Assembly: GCA_031178565.1 (NCBI GenBank)
Contig: JAPSIU010000069.1
Span: forward strand, 1 to 10,770
Length of the DNA stretch: 10,770 nucleotides
DNA from: Leucobacter sp.
GTDB taxonomy: Bacteria; Actinomycetota; Actinomycetes; Actinomycetales; Microbacteriaceae
Reading direction: 5' to 3'
Under the pieces are notes generated by a model, which saw nothing but the letters and a program-made list of their open reading frames with translations, ran no database searches and had not been told where the DNA came from. Made by a program: the position numbers and the translations under genes. This document shows, piece after piece, positions 1-6,370 of this stretch. Position 1 is the first letter of the stretch, and the number at the start of each line of letters is the position of its first letter.

Positions 1-1
1 G

Positions 2-409
2 GCGCCCGAGGCCGAGCTCTTCGATCTCAGCACCGATACCCTGCTCGAGAGCTACGGCAAGGCCCGTGCGGAACAGGCGCAGCAGGATTCCGACGCCAAG
101 GGGCAGACGATGCAGTTCTCCGTCGCGGCGAAGCAGGGCGAGCAGCGCCCGGTCGCCCTGTCGACGGGGGTGGGCGGCGCGCTCGTCTCGACCACCGTGA
201 TCGAGGAGCAGATCGTGGACGCCGCCGGCGGCCGCTACAAGCCGCAGGCGACGGGGTCGGTGACGGCCCTGTCGGGGCTCGAGGGCGAGCAGGAGCGTCT
301 CGTGCAGGAGGTCGCCCACCAGATGCTGTTCTTCGTGCCCAGCAAGACGGACGGAGCGAAGATCGAGCTGCTCGGTGTCACGAGCGAGCTCGTGGGAGTG
401 AGGAATTGA
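2..409 (+). CDS. C-terminal part of an unidentified protein (5' end outside window)
   Basis: The frame is open from base 2 to the TGA at 407-409, giving 135 residues. No stop separates the first base from the internal ATG at 110, so this is the tail of a longer gene and not a short gene starting at 110. The first ~35 residues are polar and probably helical (rich in Glu, Ala, Gln and Lys). The remainder alternates short hydrophobic stretches with Gly/Thr/Ser, as in a beta-rich fold, and ends KIELLGVTSELVGVRN. I see no membrane segment, CxxC pair or nucleotide-binding motif in the visible part, and I do not recognise the family. The next gene's ATG lies 2 nt after the stop, and its ribosome binding site is inside this gene's 3' end, so the two are probably in one operon and translationally coupled. 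That the frame codes is well supported; its function is unknown. Confidence 0.8.
   Translation, partial: APEAELFDLSTDTLLESYGKARAEQAQQDSDAKGQTMQFSVAAKQGEQRPVALSTGVGGALVSTTVIEEQIVDAAGGRYKPQATGSVTALSGLEGEQERLVQEVAHQMLFFVPSKTDGAKIELLGVTSELVGVRN
401..404 (+). promoter_or_regulatory. Ribosome binding site supporting the ATG start of the ybbN-like gene
   Basis: AGGA ends 7 nt before the ATG at 412, which is good Shine-Dalgarno spacing. A competing in-frame TTG at 406 overlaps the previous stop and could use GGGAG at 394-398, also 7 nt away. The ATG is preferred because it is the stronger start codon, but the two starts differ by only two residues. Confidence 0.5.
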
Positions 410-411
410 AC

Positions 412-1395
412 ATGTCTCAGCAGATGCCAGAGCGGATCCCGGGCGGCGGAGTCGACCTGAGCCACCTCGCGGCTCGCGCGCAGAGCGGGGCGGGAGCCGG
501 AGCCGGGGTTGCCGCGCCGACCGAGGTCGCCGGATCCGGCGGCCAGACGATCGATGTGCCGTCGCTCGTCGTCGACGTCACCGACGAGAGCTTCGAGCAG
601 GTCGCTCAGCTCTCCGCGGCGGTGCCGGTGGTCGTGGACCTGTGGGCCGAGTGGTGCCAGCCGTGCAAGACGCTCGGACCGGTGCTCGAGAAGGTGACGC
701 GGGAGCTCGAGGGCCGCGTCCTGCTCGCGAAGGTCGACGTCGACGCCAACCCCGGTCTGGCGCAGGCGTTCCAGGCGCAGTCGATTCCGACGGTTGTCGC
801 ACTCGTCGGGGGCCGTCCCGTTCCGCTCTTCCAGGGCGCGATGCCCGAGGCGCAGGTGCGCGAGGTGTTCGCGCAGCTCCTGCAGCTCGCGGCTCAGCAC
901 GGGGTCTCCGGTCGTGTGAACGCTCCCGAGGACGAGGCCGCCGAGGGGTCTGAGACGCCCGCCGCGCCGGAGGAGCCCCGGATCCCGCCGGCGCACCTCG
1001 CAGCGGTCGAGGCCGCGGAGCGAGGCGACTACGCCGCCGCAGTCGCCGAGTGGGAGGCGGTGCTCGCGAAGGCGCCCGCCGACGCGGAGGCGCGCGCGGC
1101 GCTCGTGCAGATGAAGCTGCTGCAGCGCCTCGAGGGGCGGACCGCCGATGAGATCCGGGCCGCGGCCGCCGCCGACGCGAAAGACGTCGAGGCGCAGCTC
1201 CGGGTCGCCGACCTCGACATCTCGGGCGGGCACGTCGAGGACGCCTTCCTCCGCCTGCTCGACCTCTTCGCGGAGAGCGGAGACGAGGACCGCGCGGTGA
1301 TCCGCGAGCGCCTGCTCGAGCTCTTCGAGGTGGTCGGGGTCGCCGATCCGCGGGTCGTCGCGGCGCGCGGGCGCCTCGCGAACCTGCTGTACTGA
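412..1395 (+). CDS. ybbN: Thioredoxin-domain/TPR protein, YbbN (CnoX)-like co-chaperone
   Basis: This 327-residue protein has three parts. Residues 1-50 are a Gly/Ala/Ser-rich, probably disordered N-terminus. Residues ~50-165 form a thioredoxin fold with the redox motif WAEWCQPCK (C82 and C85) and the cis-proline loop SIPT (P126). After an acidic, Ala/Pro-rich linker, residues ~190-327 are TPR-like helices (for example AAERGDYAAAVAEWEAVL), matching the C-terminal domain of the YbbN family. In E. coli, CnoX/YbbN is a chaperone-holdase that protects proteins under oxidative chlorine stress and hands them to refolding chaperones; its CxxC is degenerate. Here both cysteines are present, so real thiol-disulfide activity is plausible. 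There is no signal peptide, so it should be cytoplasmic. It starts 2 nt after the upstream stop and ends 10 nt before the desulfurase gene. The family call is secure; the exact cellular role is inferred from homologues. Confidence 0.9.
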   Translation: MSQQMPERIPGGGVDLSHLAARAQSGAGAGAGVAAPTEVAGSGGQTIDVPSLVVDVTDESFEQVAQLSAAVPVVVDLWAEWCQPCKTLGPVLEKVTRELEGRVLLAKVDVDANPGLAQAFQAQSIPTVVALVGGRPVPLFQGAMPEAQVREVFAQLLQLAAQHGVSGRVNAPEDEAAEGSETPAAPEEPRIPPAHLAAVEAAERGDYAAAVAEWEAVLAKAPADAEARAALVQMKLLQRLEGRTADEIRAAAAADAKDVEAQLRVADLDISGGHVEDAFLRLLDLFAESGDEDRAVIRERLLELFEVVGVADPRVVAARGRLANLLY

Positions 1396-1405
1396 GCGGA
1401 CGCGG

Positions 1406-2641
1406 ATGCTGGCGGACCGCGCCGGACGCGGCCGGTTCGGCCGCACCGATCCCTTCGGCGCCTACCTGGATCACGCGGCGACGTCCCCGATGCCGGACGC
1501 CGTGCTCGACGCATACGCCGACGCGCTGAGGGTCGTGGGCAACCCCGCGTCGACGCACGGTCACGGTCAGCGAGCGAGCGAGGCGCTCGAGAGCGCCCGC
1601 GAGCGGATCTCCCGAGCGCTCGGATGCGATCACGCGGAACTCGTCCTCACCGGCGGGGGAACCGAGTCGGTCAATCTCGCGCTGAAGGGGATCTACTGGG
1701 CGCGGAGGCGGGCCGGGTCCGGTTCCCTCGTGCTGATCGCCTCTGGTGAGCATCACGCCACCGTCGAAGCGGCGGAGTGGCTGCGCGACGCCCAGGGCGC
1801 CGAACTCGTGCAGCTCCCGGTCGACCGCGAGGGCACCCTCCTCCCGGGCGCGCTCGCACGTGCGATCGCGGAGGCGGGTGCTGAGAACATCGCGCTCGTC
1901 TCGTTCCTGTGGGCGAACAACGAAGTGGGCACGGTGCAGCCGGTCGCCGAACTCTGCGGGATCGCGGACGGGGCCGGGATCCCCGTTCACGTCGACGCGG
2001 TCGCCGCGCTCGGGCAGCTCCCGATCGACTTCGCGTCCTCCGGCGCCGCGGCCCTCAGCGTGTCCGCCCACAAGGTCGGCGGTCCCGTCGGAGTCGGCGC
2101 GCTCGTGCTCGGACGCGGCGCGACGGCGGATCCGCTGCTGCACGGAGGCACGCAGCAGCGCTCGCGATCCGGAACCCAGGATGTCGCCGGCGCGGTCGCG
2201 TTCGCGGCGGCCCTCGATCTCGTCGTCGACCGCGATGGGCGTCCACGTCCCGAGTGCGTCGACCGGGTGTCGGCGCTTCGCGACCGGCTCGTCGCGGGAG
2301 TGCGCGCGCTCGATCCCTCCGCCGTGCTGCGCGGCGCCGACCCTGGAACGCCCGGAGCGCGCCTCCCGGGGAACGCGCACTTCACCTTCCCCGGGTGCCA
2401 GGGGGACTCGCTCGTCTTCCTGCTCGACGCCGCAGGGGTCTCCGCGTCGGTCGGATCCGCGTGCCAGGCGGGCGTTCCCGAGGTCTCGCACGTGCTGCTC
2501 GCGATGGGAGTCCCCGAGGTCGAGGCCGTCGGCGCCCTGCGCTTCACGCTCGGACCCGAGACCCGGGAGGACGAGGTCGACGCGCTGCTCGAGGCGCTTC
2601 CCGGGGCGCTGCAGCGCGCTCGGGCGGCCGGAATCGCCTAG
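1406..2641 (+). CDS. iscS: Cysteine desulfurase (NifS/IscS type, PLP-dependent)
   Basis: This 411-residue class V aminotransferase-fold enzyme converts L-cysteine to L-alanine and leaves a persulfide on an active-site cysteine. Visible signatures in order are the N-terminal YLDHAATSP, the PLP-contact region SGEHHATVEAA, HVDAVAALGQLP with the cofactor-binding Asp, SAHKVGGP with the Schiff-base lysine K223, and GSACQAG with the persulfide cysteine C353. The loop containing C353 is the long group I type, not the shorter SufS type. The start is the first ATG of the frame. It has no convincing Shine-Dalgarno sequence and places 19 residues before YLDHAAT, more than usual, but no better start lies between. 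The gene follows the ybbN-like gene by 10 nt, and mnmA comes 33 nt later, so the sulfur donor and the tRNA thiolase sit side by side. Mycobacterium tuberculosis has the same pair (Rv3025c/Rv3024c, from memory). A wider role in Fe-S assembly is possible but not shown here. Confidence 0.93.
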   Translation: MLADRAGRGRFGRTDPFGAYLDHAATSPMPDAVLDAYADALRVVGNPASTHGHGQRASEALESARERISRALGCDHAELVLTGGGTESVNLALKGIYWARRRAGSGSLVLIASGEHHATVEAAEWLRDAQGAELVQLPVDREGTLLPGALARAIAEAGAENIALVSFLWANNEVGTVQPVAELCGIADGAGIPVHVDAVAALGQLPIDFASSGAAALSVSAHKVGGPVGVGALVLGRGATADPLLHGGTQQRSRSGTQDVAGAVAFAAALDLVVDRDGRPRPECVDRVSALRDRLVAGVRALDPSAVLRGADPGTPGARLPGNAHFTFPGCQGDSLVFLLDAAGVSASVGSACQAGVPEVSHVLLAMGVPEVEAVGALRFTLGPETREDEVDALLEALPGALQRARAAGIA

Positions 2642-2662
2642 AGCGCGTCCAGGCGGGGGCCC

Positions 2663-2668
2663 TAAACT
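2663..2668 (+). promoter_or_regulatory. Predicted -10 element TAAACT, leaderless promoter of mnmA
   Basis: TAAACT matches the actinobacterial TANNNT -10 consensus. Exactly 6 nt separate it from the GTG at 2675, so transcription would start at or next to the first base of the start codon. No Shine-Dalgarno sequence suited to that GTG is present. No recognisable -35 hexamer lies at 16-18 nt spacing. The same arrangement recurs before ligA, which strengthens the call. Confidence 0.6.
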
Positions 2669-2674
2669 GTCCCG

Positions 2675-3832
2675 GTGAAGATTTTGGCGGCGATGAGCGG
2701 CGGTGTGGATTCGGCCGTGGCGGCGGCCCGCGCGGTCGAGGCCGGTCACGAGGTGGTCGGCGTGCACCTCGCGCTGAGCCGCATGCCGGGGACCCTGCGG
2801 ACCGGATCGCGCGGCTGCTGCACGATCGAGGACGCGATGGACGCCCGCCGCGCGGCGAACCTGCTCGGGATCCCGTTCTACGTCTGGGACCTCAGCGAGC
2901 GCTTCAAGGAGGACGTGGTCGACGACTTCATCGCCGAGTACGCCGCGGGCCGAACGCCGAACCCGTGCATGCGCTGCAACGAGAAGATCAAGTTCGCAGC
3001 CCTCCTCGACAAGGCCGTGGCGCTCGGCTTCGACGCGGTCGCGACGGGGCACTACGCCACGATCGTCGAGGGGCCGGACGGACGGGAGCTGCATCGCGCG
3101 AGCGCGTGGGCGAAGGACCAGTCGTATGTGCTCGGAGTGCTCACCGAGCGTCAGCTCGCGCACTGCTACTTCCCGCTGGGAGACACGCCCTCGAAGGACC
3201 TCGTGCGCGCCGAGGCCGAGGATCGCGGGCTCCAGATCGCGCAGAAGCCCGACAGCCACGACATCTGCTTCATCCCGGACGGCGACACGCGAGGCTGGCT
3301 CTCGCAGCACGTGCCGCGGGAGCCGGGCGAGATCCTCGACGAGTCGGGATCCGTCGTGGGGCGGCACGACGGGGCGCACGGCTACACCGTGGGCCAGCGG
3401 CGCGGGCTCCAGCTGGGCCGCCCCTCGGACGACGGCAAGCCCCGCTACGTGCTGTCGATCCGCCCCGTCTCGAATCAGGTGGTCGTCGGTCCGAAGGAGC
3501 GGCTCGCCGTCTCGCGCCTCGCCGGCGGACGCTTCAGCTGGGCCGGCGAACCCGGCTTCGACGTGGGCGAGTCCTTCGCGTGCGAGGTGCAGATCCGCGC
3601 CCACGCCGAGCCGGTCCCGGCCCGCGCGGCCCTCGCCCCGATCCGCGACGAGGAGCGCACCGAGCAGCACCGCGCCGGCGCCACCCACGAGGTCGTGGTG
3701 GACGTCGACCTGGCCCGAGCCGAACCGCTGCTCGGCGTCGCTCCCGGGCAGACGGCCGTGCTCTACGTGGGCAGCAGAGTGCTCGGGCAGTTCACGATCG
3801 ATCGCGCGGTGCCGTCCCAGAGGGCGGCCTGA
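2675..3832 (+). CDS. mnmA: tRNA-specific 2-thiouridylase MnmA
   Basis: The 385-residue enzyme activates U34 of tRNAs for Lys, Glu and Gln by adenylation and replaces its O2 with sulfur, using a persulfide relay from a cysteine desulfurase. The N-terminal PP-loop ATPase motif SGGVDS sits in residues 7-15. The catalytic pair is C98 in NPCMRCNEKIKF and C198 in HDICFIPDG, matching E. coli C102 and C199. GHYATI and KDQSYVL are also family-typical, and the C-terminal beta-barrel ends around APGQTAVLYVGSRVLG. The length is slightly above the usual 360-370 residues, mainly through a charged stretch near residues 325-340. The GTG start was chosen because MKILAAMSGGVDS begins just where family members begin and because a -10-like element lies 6 nt upstream. 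The gene follows the cysteine desulfurase, its likely sulfur source. Confidence 0.96.
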   Translation: MKILAAMSGGVDSAVAAARAVEAGHEVVGVHLALSRMPGTLRTGSRGCCTIEDAMDARRAANLLGIPFYVWDLSERFKEDVVDDFIAEYAAGRTPNPCMRCNEKIKFAALLDKAVALGFDAVATGHYATIVEGPDGRELHRASAWAKDQSYVLGVLTERQLAHCYFPLGDTPSKDLVRAEAEDRGLQIAQKPDSHDICFIPDGDTRGWLSQHVPREPGEILDESGSVVGRHDGAHGYTVGQRRGLQLGRPSDDGKPRYVLSIRPVSNQVVVGPKERLAVSRLAGGRFSWAGEPGFDVGESFACEVQIRAHAEPVPARAALAPIRDEERTEQHRAGATHEVVVDVDLARAEPLLGVAPGQTAVLYVGSRVLGQFTIDRAVPSQRAA

Positions 3833-3871
3833 GACCCGTCGCCGTTCTACGCGGATGACGGTCGCAGATCC

Positions 3872-3877
3872 TAGACT
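3872..3877 (+). promoter_or_regulatory. Predicted -10 element TAGACT, leaderless promoter of ligA
   Basis: TAGACT fits TANNNT and ends exactly 6 nt before the GTG start of ligA at 3884, the same geometry as at mnmA. The two 19-nt blocks running from CCTA to GTGAA (2661-2679 and 3870-3888) share 15 positions. No ribosome binding site of useful strength precedes the GTG, and no clear -35 box is visible. A transcript starting at the GTG is predicted, not demonstrated. Confidence 0.6.
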
Positions 3878-3883
3878 GGAACG

Positions 3884-6232
3884 GTGAACGAGAACCCGGA
3901 GATCCCGACCGATTTCGAAACCGCGCGCGCTGAGGCCGGTCGCCTCGCCGCCGACATCGAGCGGTTCCGCGTCGCCTACTACTCGGAGGCGACGAGCCTC
4001 GTCTCCGACGCCGAGTACGACGAGATGTTCCACCGTCTCGAGGCGATCGAGCGGGCGTTCCCCGAGCTGGCGGGTCAGGACAGTCCGACGCAGGAGGTCG
4101 GCGCCGCCGTCGTCTCGGCGGGCTTCCCCGAGCACGAGCACGCCGAGCGGATGCTCAGCCTCGACAACGTGTTCTCGATCGAGGAGTTCCGCGAGTGGGC
4201 CGAGAAGGTCCGGGCGGCCGCCGGCCGCGAGGTGCGCTGGTTGACGGAGCTGAAGATCGACGGTCTCGCGATCAGCCTGGCCTACCGGAACGGCGTGCTC
4301 CAGACGGCGACGACCCGCGGCGACGGCCGGGTCGGCGAGGACATCACGGAGAACGTGGACCTGATCCCGATGATCCCGCGCCGACTCGAGGGGGAGGGGA
4401 TCCCCGAGTTCTTCGAGGCCCGCGGCGAGGTCTTCCTGCGACAGGAGGACTTCGAGGCGCTGAACGTGCGGCAGCACGAGCTGCAGGCGGCGTTCGCCGC
4501 TGAGCAGCTCGCGAAGGGGCGCGCGGAGGACGCGATCCCGGTGCGCTATCCCGAGTTCGCGAACGCGCGCAACACGGCGGCCGGCAGCCTGCGTCAGCGG
4601 GCCGAGAAGAAGAACGCTCAAGAGCTCGAGCTGATGCGGGATCGCCTCGGCCGGCTCTCGCTCTACGTGCACGGCATCGGGGCGTGGGCCCACCCCGCCT
4701 TCGAGAACCAGTCCGATGCGTATCGGCTGCTCGACGGGTGGGGGCTTCCGGTGTCGCCGCACTCGCGGGTGCTCGACGGCATCGACGAGGTCGTCGCCTT
4801 CATCGAGGATCGGGGCGAGCACCGCCACGACGTCGAGCACGAGATCGACGGCGTCGTGGTGAAGGTGGACGAGTTCGATCTGCACGCCGAGCTGGGGGAG
4901 ACGAGCCGTGCCCCGCGCTGGGCGATCGCGTACAAGTACCCGCCCGAGGAGGTGCACACCCGGCTGCTCGACATCAGGGTCGGTGTGGGGCGCACCGGGC
5001 GCGCGACTCCCTACGCGGTCATGGAACCGGTGAAGGTCGCGGGATCCACCGTGCGCCAGGCGACGCTGCACAATCAGCAGGTCGTCAAGGCGAAGGGCGT
5101 GCTCATCGGCGACACGGTCGTGCTGCGGAAGGCGGGCGATGTCATCCCCGAGGTGCTCGGCGCCGTGATCGAGCGGCGCGACGGCAGTGAGGTCGAGTGG
5201 CAGATGCCGGAGAACTGCCCCGAGTGCGGCACTCCGCTGCGTCCCATGAAGGAGGGCGACATCGACCTCCGCTGCCCCAACGCGCGAGCCTGCCCCGCGC
5301 AGGTGCGCGGGCGCGTCGAGCACATCGGCTCCCGCGGCGCGCTCGACATCGAGGTGCTCGGCGAGATCACCGCAGCGGCGCTCACGCAGCCCGAGGTCCC
5401 GTCGGAACCGCCGCTCGAGACCGAGGCCGGCCTGTTCGATCTGACGATCGACCAGCTCGTGCCGATCGAGGTGATCGTGCGCGACAGCGAAACCGGCGAG
5501 CAGCGCGTCGACGAGGTCACCGGCGAGTACGTCCGCCGCGCGCCGTTCCAGCGGGTCTCGCTGGACTACCCGCCCGAGGCCCGGGAGATGACCCCGGCCG
5601 AGCGCCGGAAGGCGGGGGTCCGCAAGGATCACCGCGTGATCTCCCCCTCCAAAGACGCGGAGACCTTCCTCTCGGAGCTGGAGAAGGCGAAGACGAAGCC
5701 GCTCTGGCGTCTGCTCGTGGCGCTCAACATCCGGCACGTCGGACCGGTCGCCGCACGCGCGCTCGCGGACTGGTTCGGATCGCTCGACGCGATCCGCGCC
5801 GCATCGGTGGGAGAGCTCGCAGAGGTCGACGGCGTCGGCGGGATCATCGCCGAGTCGCTGCAGGACTGGTTCGAGGTCGACTGGCACGTGGAGATCGTGG
5901 ACCGCTGGGCCGCGGCCGGCGTGCAGTGGGCGACACCGGGGCACCCCGGCCCCGGCGCGGCGGTCGCCGAGGGCGGCGTGCTCTCGGGGCTGACGGTCGT
6001 GGCGACGGGCTCGCTCGAGGGCTTCACCCGCGACGGAGCCAAGGAGGCCATCATCCAGGCCGGCGGGAAGGCCGCGTCGAGCGTCTCCAAGAAGACCGAC
6101 TACGTCGCGGCGGGGCCGGGCGCGGGTTCGAAGCTCACGAAGGCCGAGGAGCTCGGGATCCCGGTGCTCGACGCGGCGCAGTTCGCGATCCTGGTGACGG
6201 AGGGCCCGGCCGCGCTCGGCCTCGACGCCTGA
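3884..6232 (+). CDS. ligA: NAD-dependent DNA ligase LigA, extended form
   Basis: LigA seals nicks in replication and repair using NAD+. All family domains are visible. The N-terminal Ia domain contains FRVAYYSEATSLVSDAEYD. The adenylation domain has the nucleophile K124 in ELKIDG, RGDGRVGEDITENV, EIDGVVVKVDEF (K327) and WAIAYKYPPEE (K351). An OB fold follows, then a Cys4 zinc finger (C445, C448, C464, C470), helix-hairpin-helix repeats around RHVGPVAARALADWF and DGVGGIIAESL, and a BRCT domain from about residue 697. At 782 residues it is about 110 longer than E. coli LigA (671). The extra length lies in a segment near the FANARN motif and in a block of about 60 residues (526-585) between the zinc finger and the HhH region. 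The GTG start fits family N-termini and the 6-nt -10 spacing. Catalytic residues are intact, so it should be active and essential. Confidence 0.97.
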   Translation: MNENPEIPTDFETARAEAGRLAADIERFRVAYYSEATSLVSDAEYDEMFHRLEAIERAFPELAGQDSPTQEVGAAVVSAGFPEHEHAERMLSLDNVFSIEEFREWAEKVRAAAGREVRWLTELKIDGLAISLAYRNGVLQTATTRGDGRVGEDITENVDLIPMIPRRLEGEGIPEFFEARGEVFLRQEDFEALNVRQHELQAAFAAEQLAKGRAEDAIPVRYPEFANARNTAAGSLRQRAEKKNAQELELMRDRLGRLSLYVHGIGAWAHPAFENQSDAYRLLDGWGLPVSPHSRVLDGIDEVVAFIEDRGEHRHDVEHEIDGVVVKVDEFDLHAELGETSRAPRWAIAYKYPPEEVHTRLLDIRVGVGRTGRATPYAVMEPVKVAGSTVRQATLHNQQVVKAKGVLIGDTVVLRKAGDVIPEVLGAVIERRDGSEVEWQMPENCPECGTPLRPMKEGDIDLRCPNARACPAQVRGRVEHIGSRGALDIEVLGEITAAALTQPEVPSEPPLETEAGLFDLTIDQLVPIEVIVRDSETGEQRVDEVTGEYVRRAPFQRVSLDYPPEAREMTPAERRKAGVRKDHRVISPSKDAETFLSELEKAKTKPLWRLLVALNIRHVGPVAARALADWFGSLDAIRAASVGELAEVDGVGGIIAESLQDWFEVDWHVEIVDRWAAAGVQWATPGHPGPGAAVAEGGVLSGLTVVATGSLEGFTRDGAKEAIIQAGGKAASSVSKKTDYVAAGPGAGSKLTKAEELGIPVLDAAQFAILVTEGPAALGLDA

Positions 6233-6263
6233 GCCGGCTACCACGCCGCGGGCGAACGGCGAG

Positions 6264-6272
6264 TTATCCACA
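6264..6272 (+). promoter_or_regulatory. Perfect DnaA box (TTATCCACA) between ligA and tag
   Basis: The nonamer is identical to the high-affinity bacterial DnaA box TTATCCACA. It lies in the 138-nt gap, 31 nt after the ligA stop and 98 nt before the tag ATG, in otherwise GC-rich DNA where such an AT-containing word is unexpected. A lone box is not an origin. It could be a DnaA-titration or transcription-control site, or it could be chance. Confidence 0.5.
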
Positions 6273-6286
6273 GCTTGGCGAAAGCG

Positions 6287-6296
6287 GCTTCGAAGC
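6287..6296. repeat. 10-bp perfect palindrome GCTTCGAAGC upstream of tag
   Basis: A perfect inverted repeat lies 14 nt after the DnaA box and 14 nt before the candidate TACGCT element. Its position would suit a dimeric regulator's half-site pair, but the spacer-less palindrome matches no operator I know and may be coincidental. Confidence 0.35.
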
Positions 6297-6310
6297 GCCT
6301 GCGCGCGGTC

Positions 6311-6316
6311 TACGCT
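6311..6316 (+). promoter_or_regulatory. Weak candidate -10 element (TACGCT) for tag
   Basis: TACGCT fits TANNNT and would place a transcript start near 6323, giving a leader of about 48 nt that contains the tag ribosome binding site. The segment 16 nt upstream (TTCGAA, part of the palindrome) is a poor -35 match. This is the best promoter candidate in the ligA-tag gap but is weakly supported. Confidence 0.3.
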
Positions 6317-6358
6317 GAAGGAGTCGCCGGCGCGGGGCCGTGAGATCCGGTGGAGACG

Positions 6359-6364
6359 AGAGGA
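6359..6364 (+). promoter_or_regulatory. Ribosome binding site that decides the tag start
   Basis: AGAGGA lies 6 nt before the ATG at 6371. The frame also contains a GTG at 6350, but that would put this purine block inside the coding sequence and add seven residues not expected in the family. The ATG at 6371 is therefore chosen. Confidence 0.65.
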
Positions 6365-6370
6365 CCCGAG

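Noticed and set aside
235..1446. 403-codon minus-strand open frame over the ybbN-like gene
   Set aside because: It is an Arg/Leu/Val-rich translation with no recognisable motif, lying opposite a clear thioredoxin-TPR gene. It is a GC-driven shadow frame.
1909..3858. 649-codon plus-strand frame overlapping the desulfurase and mnmA
   Set aside because: Its translation is Arg/Ala/Gly-rich and low in complexity, in a different register from two genes with intact catalytic motifs.
3836..3861. CCGTC/GACGG inverted repeat between mnmA and ligA as a terminator
   Set aside because: It has only 5 bp of stem, a 16-base loop and no T-run, and it sits within the probable ligA promoter region.
6254..6266. 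Possible actinobacterial SOS (LexA) box upstream of tag
   Set aside because: The sequence is GAAC, five bases, then GTTA. The LexA consensus needs GAAC-N4-GTTC, so both the spacing and the last base are wrong.
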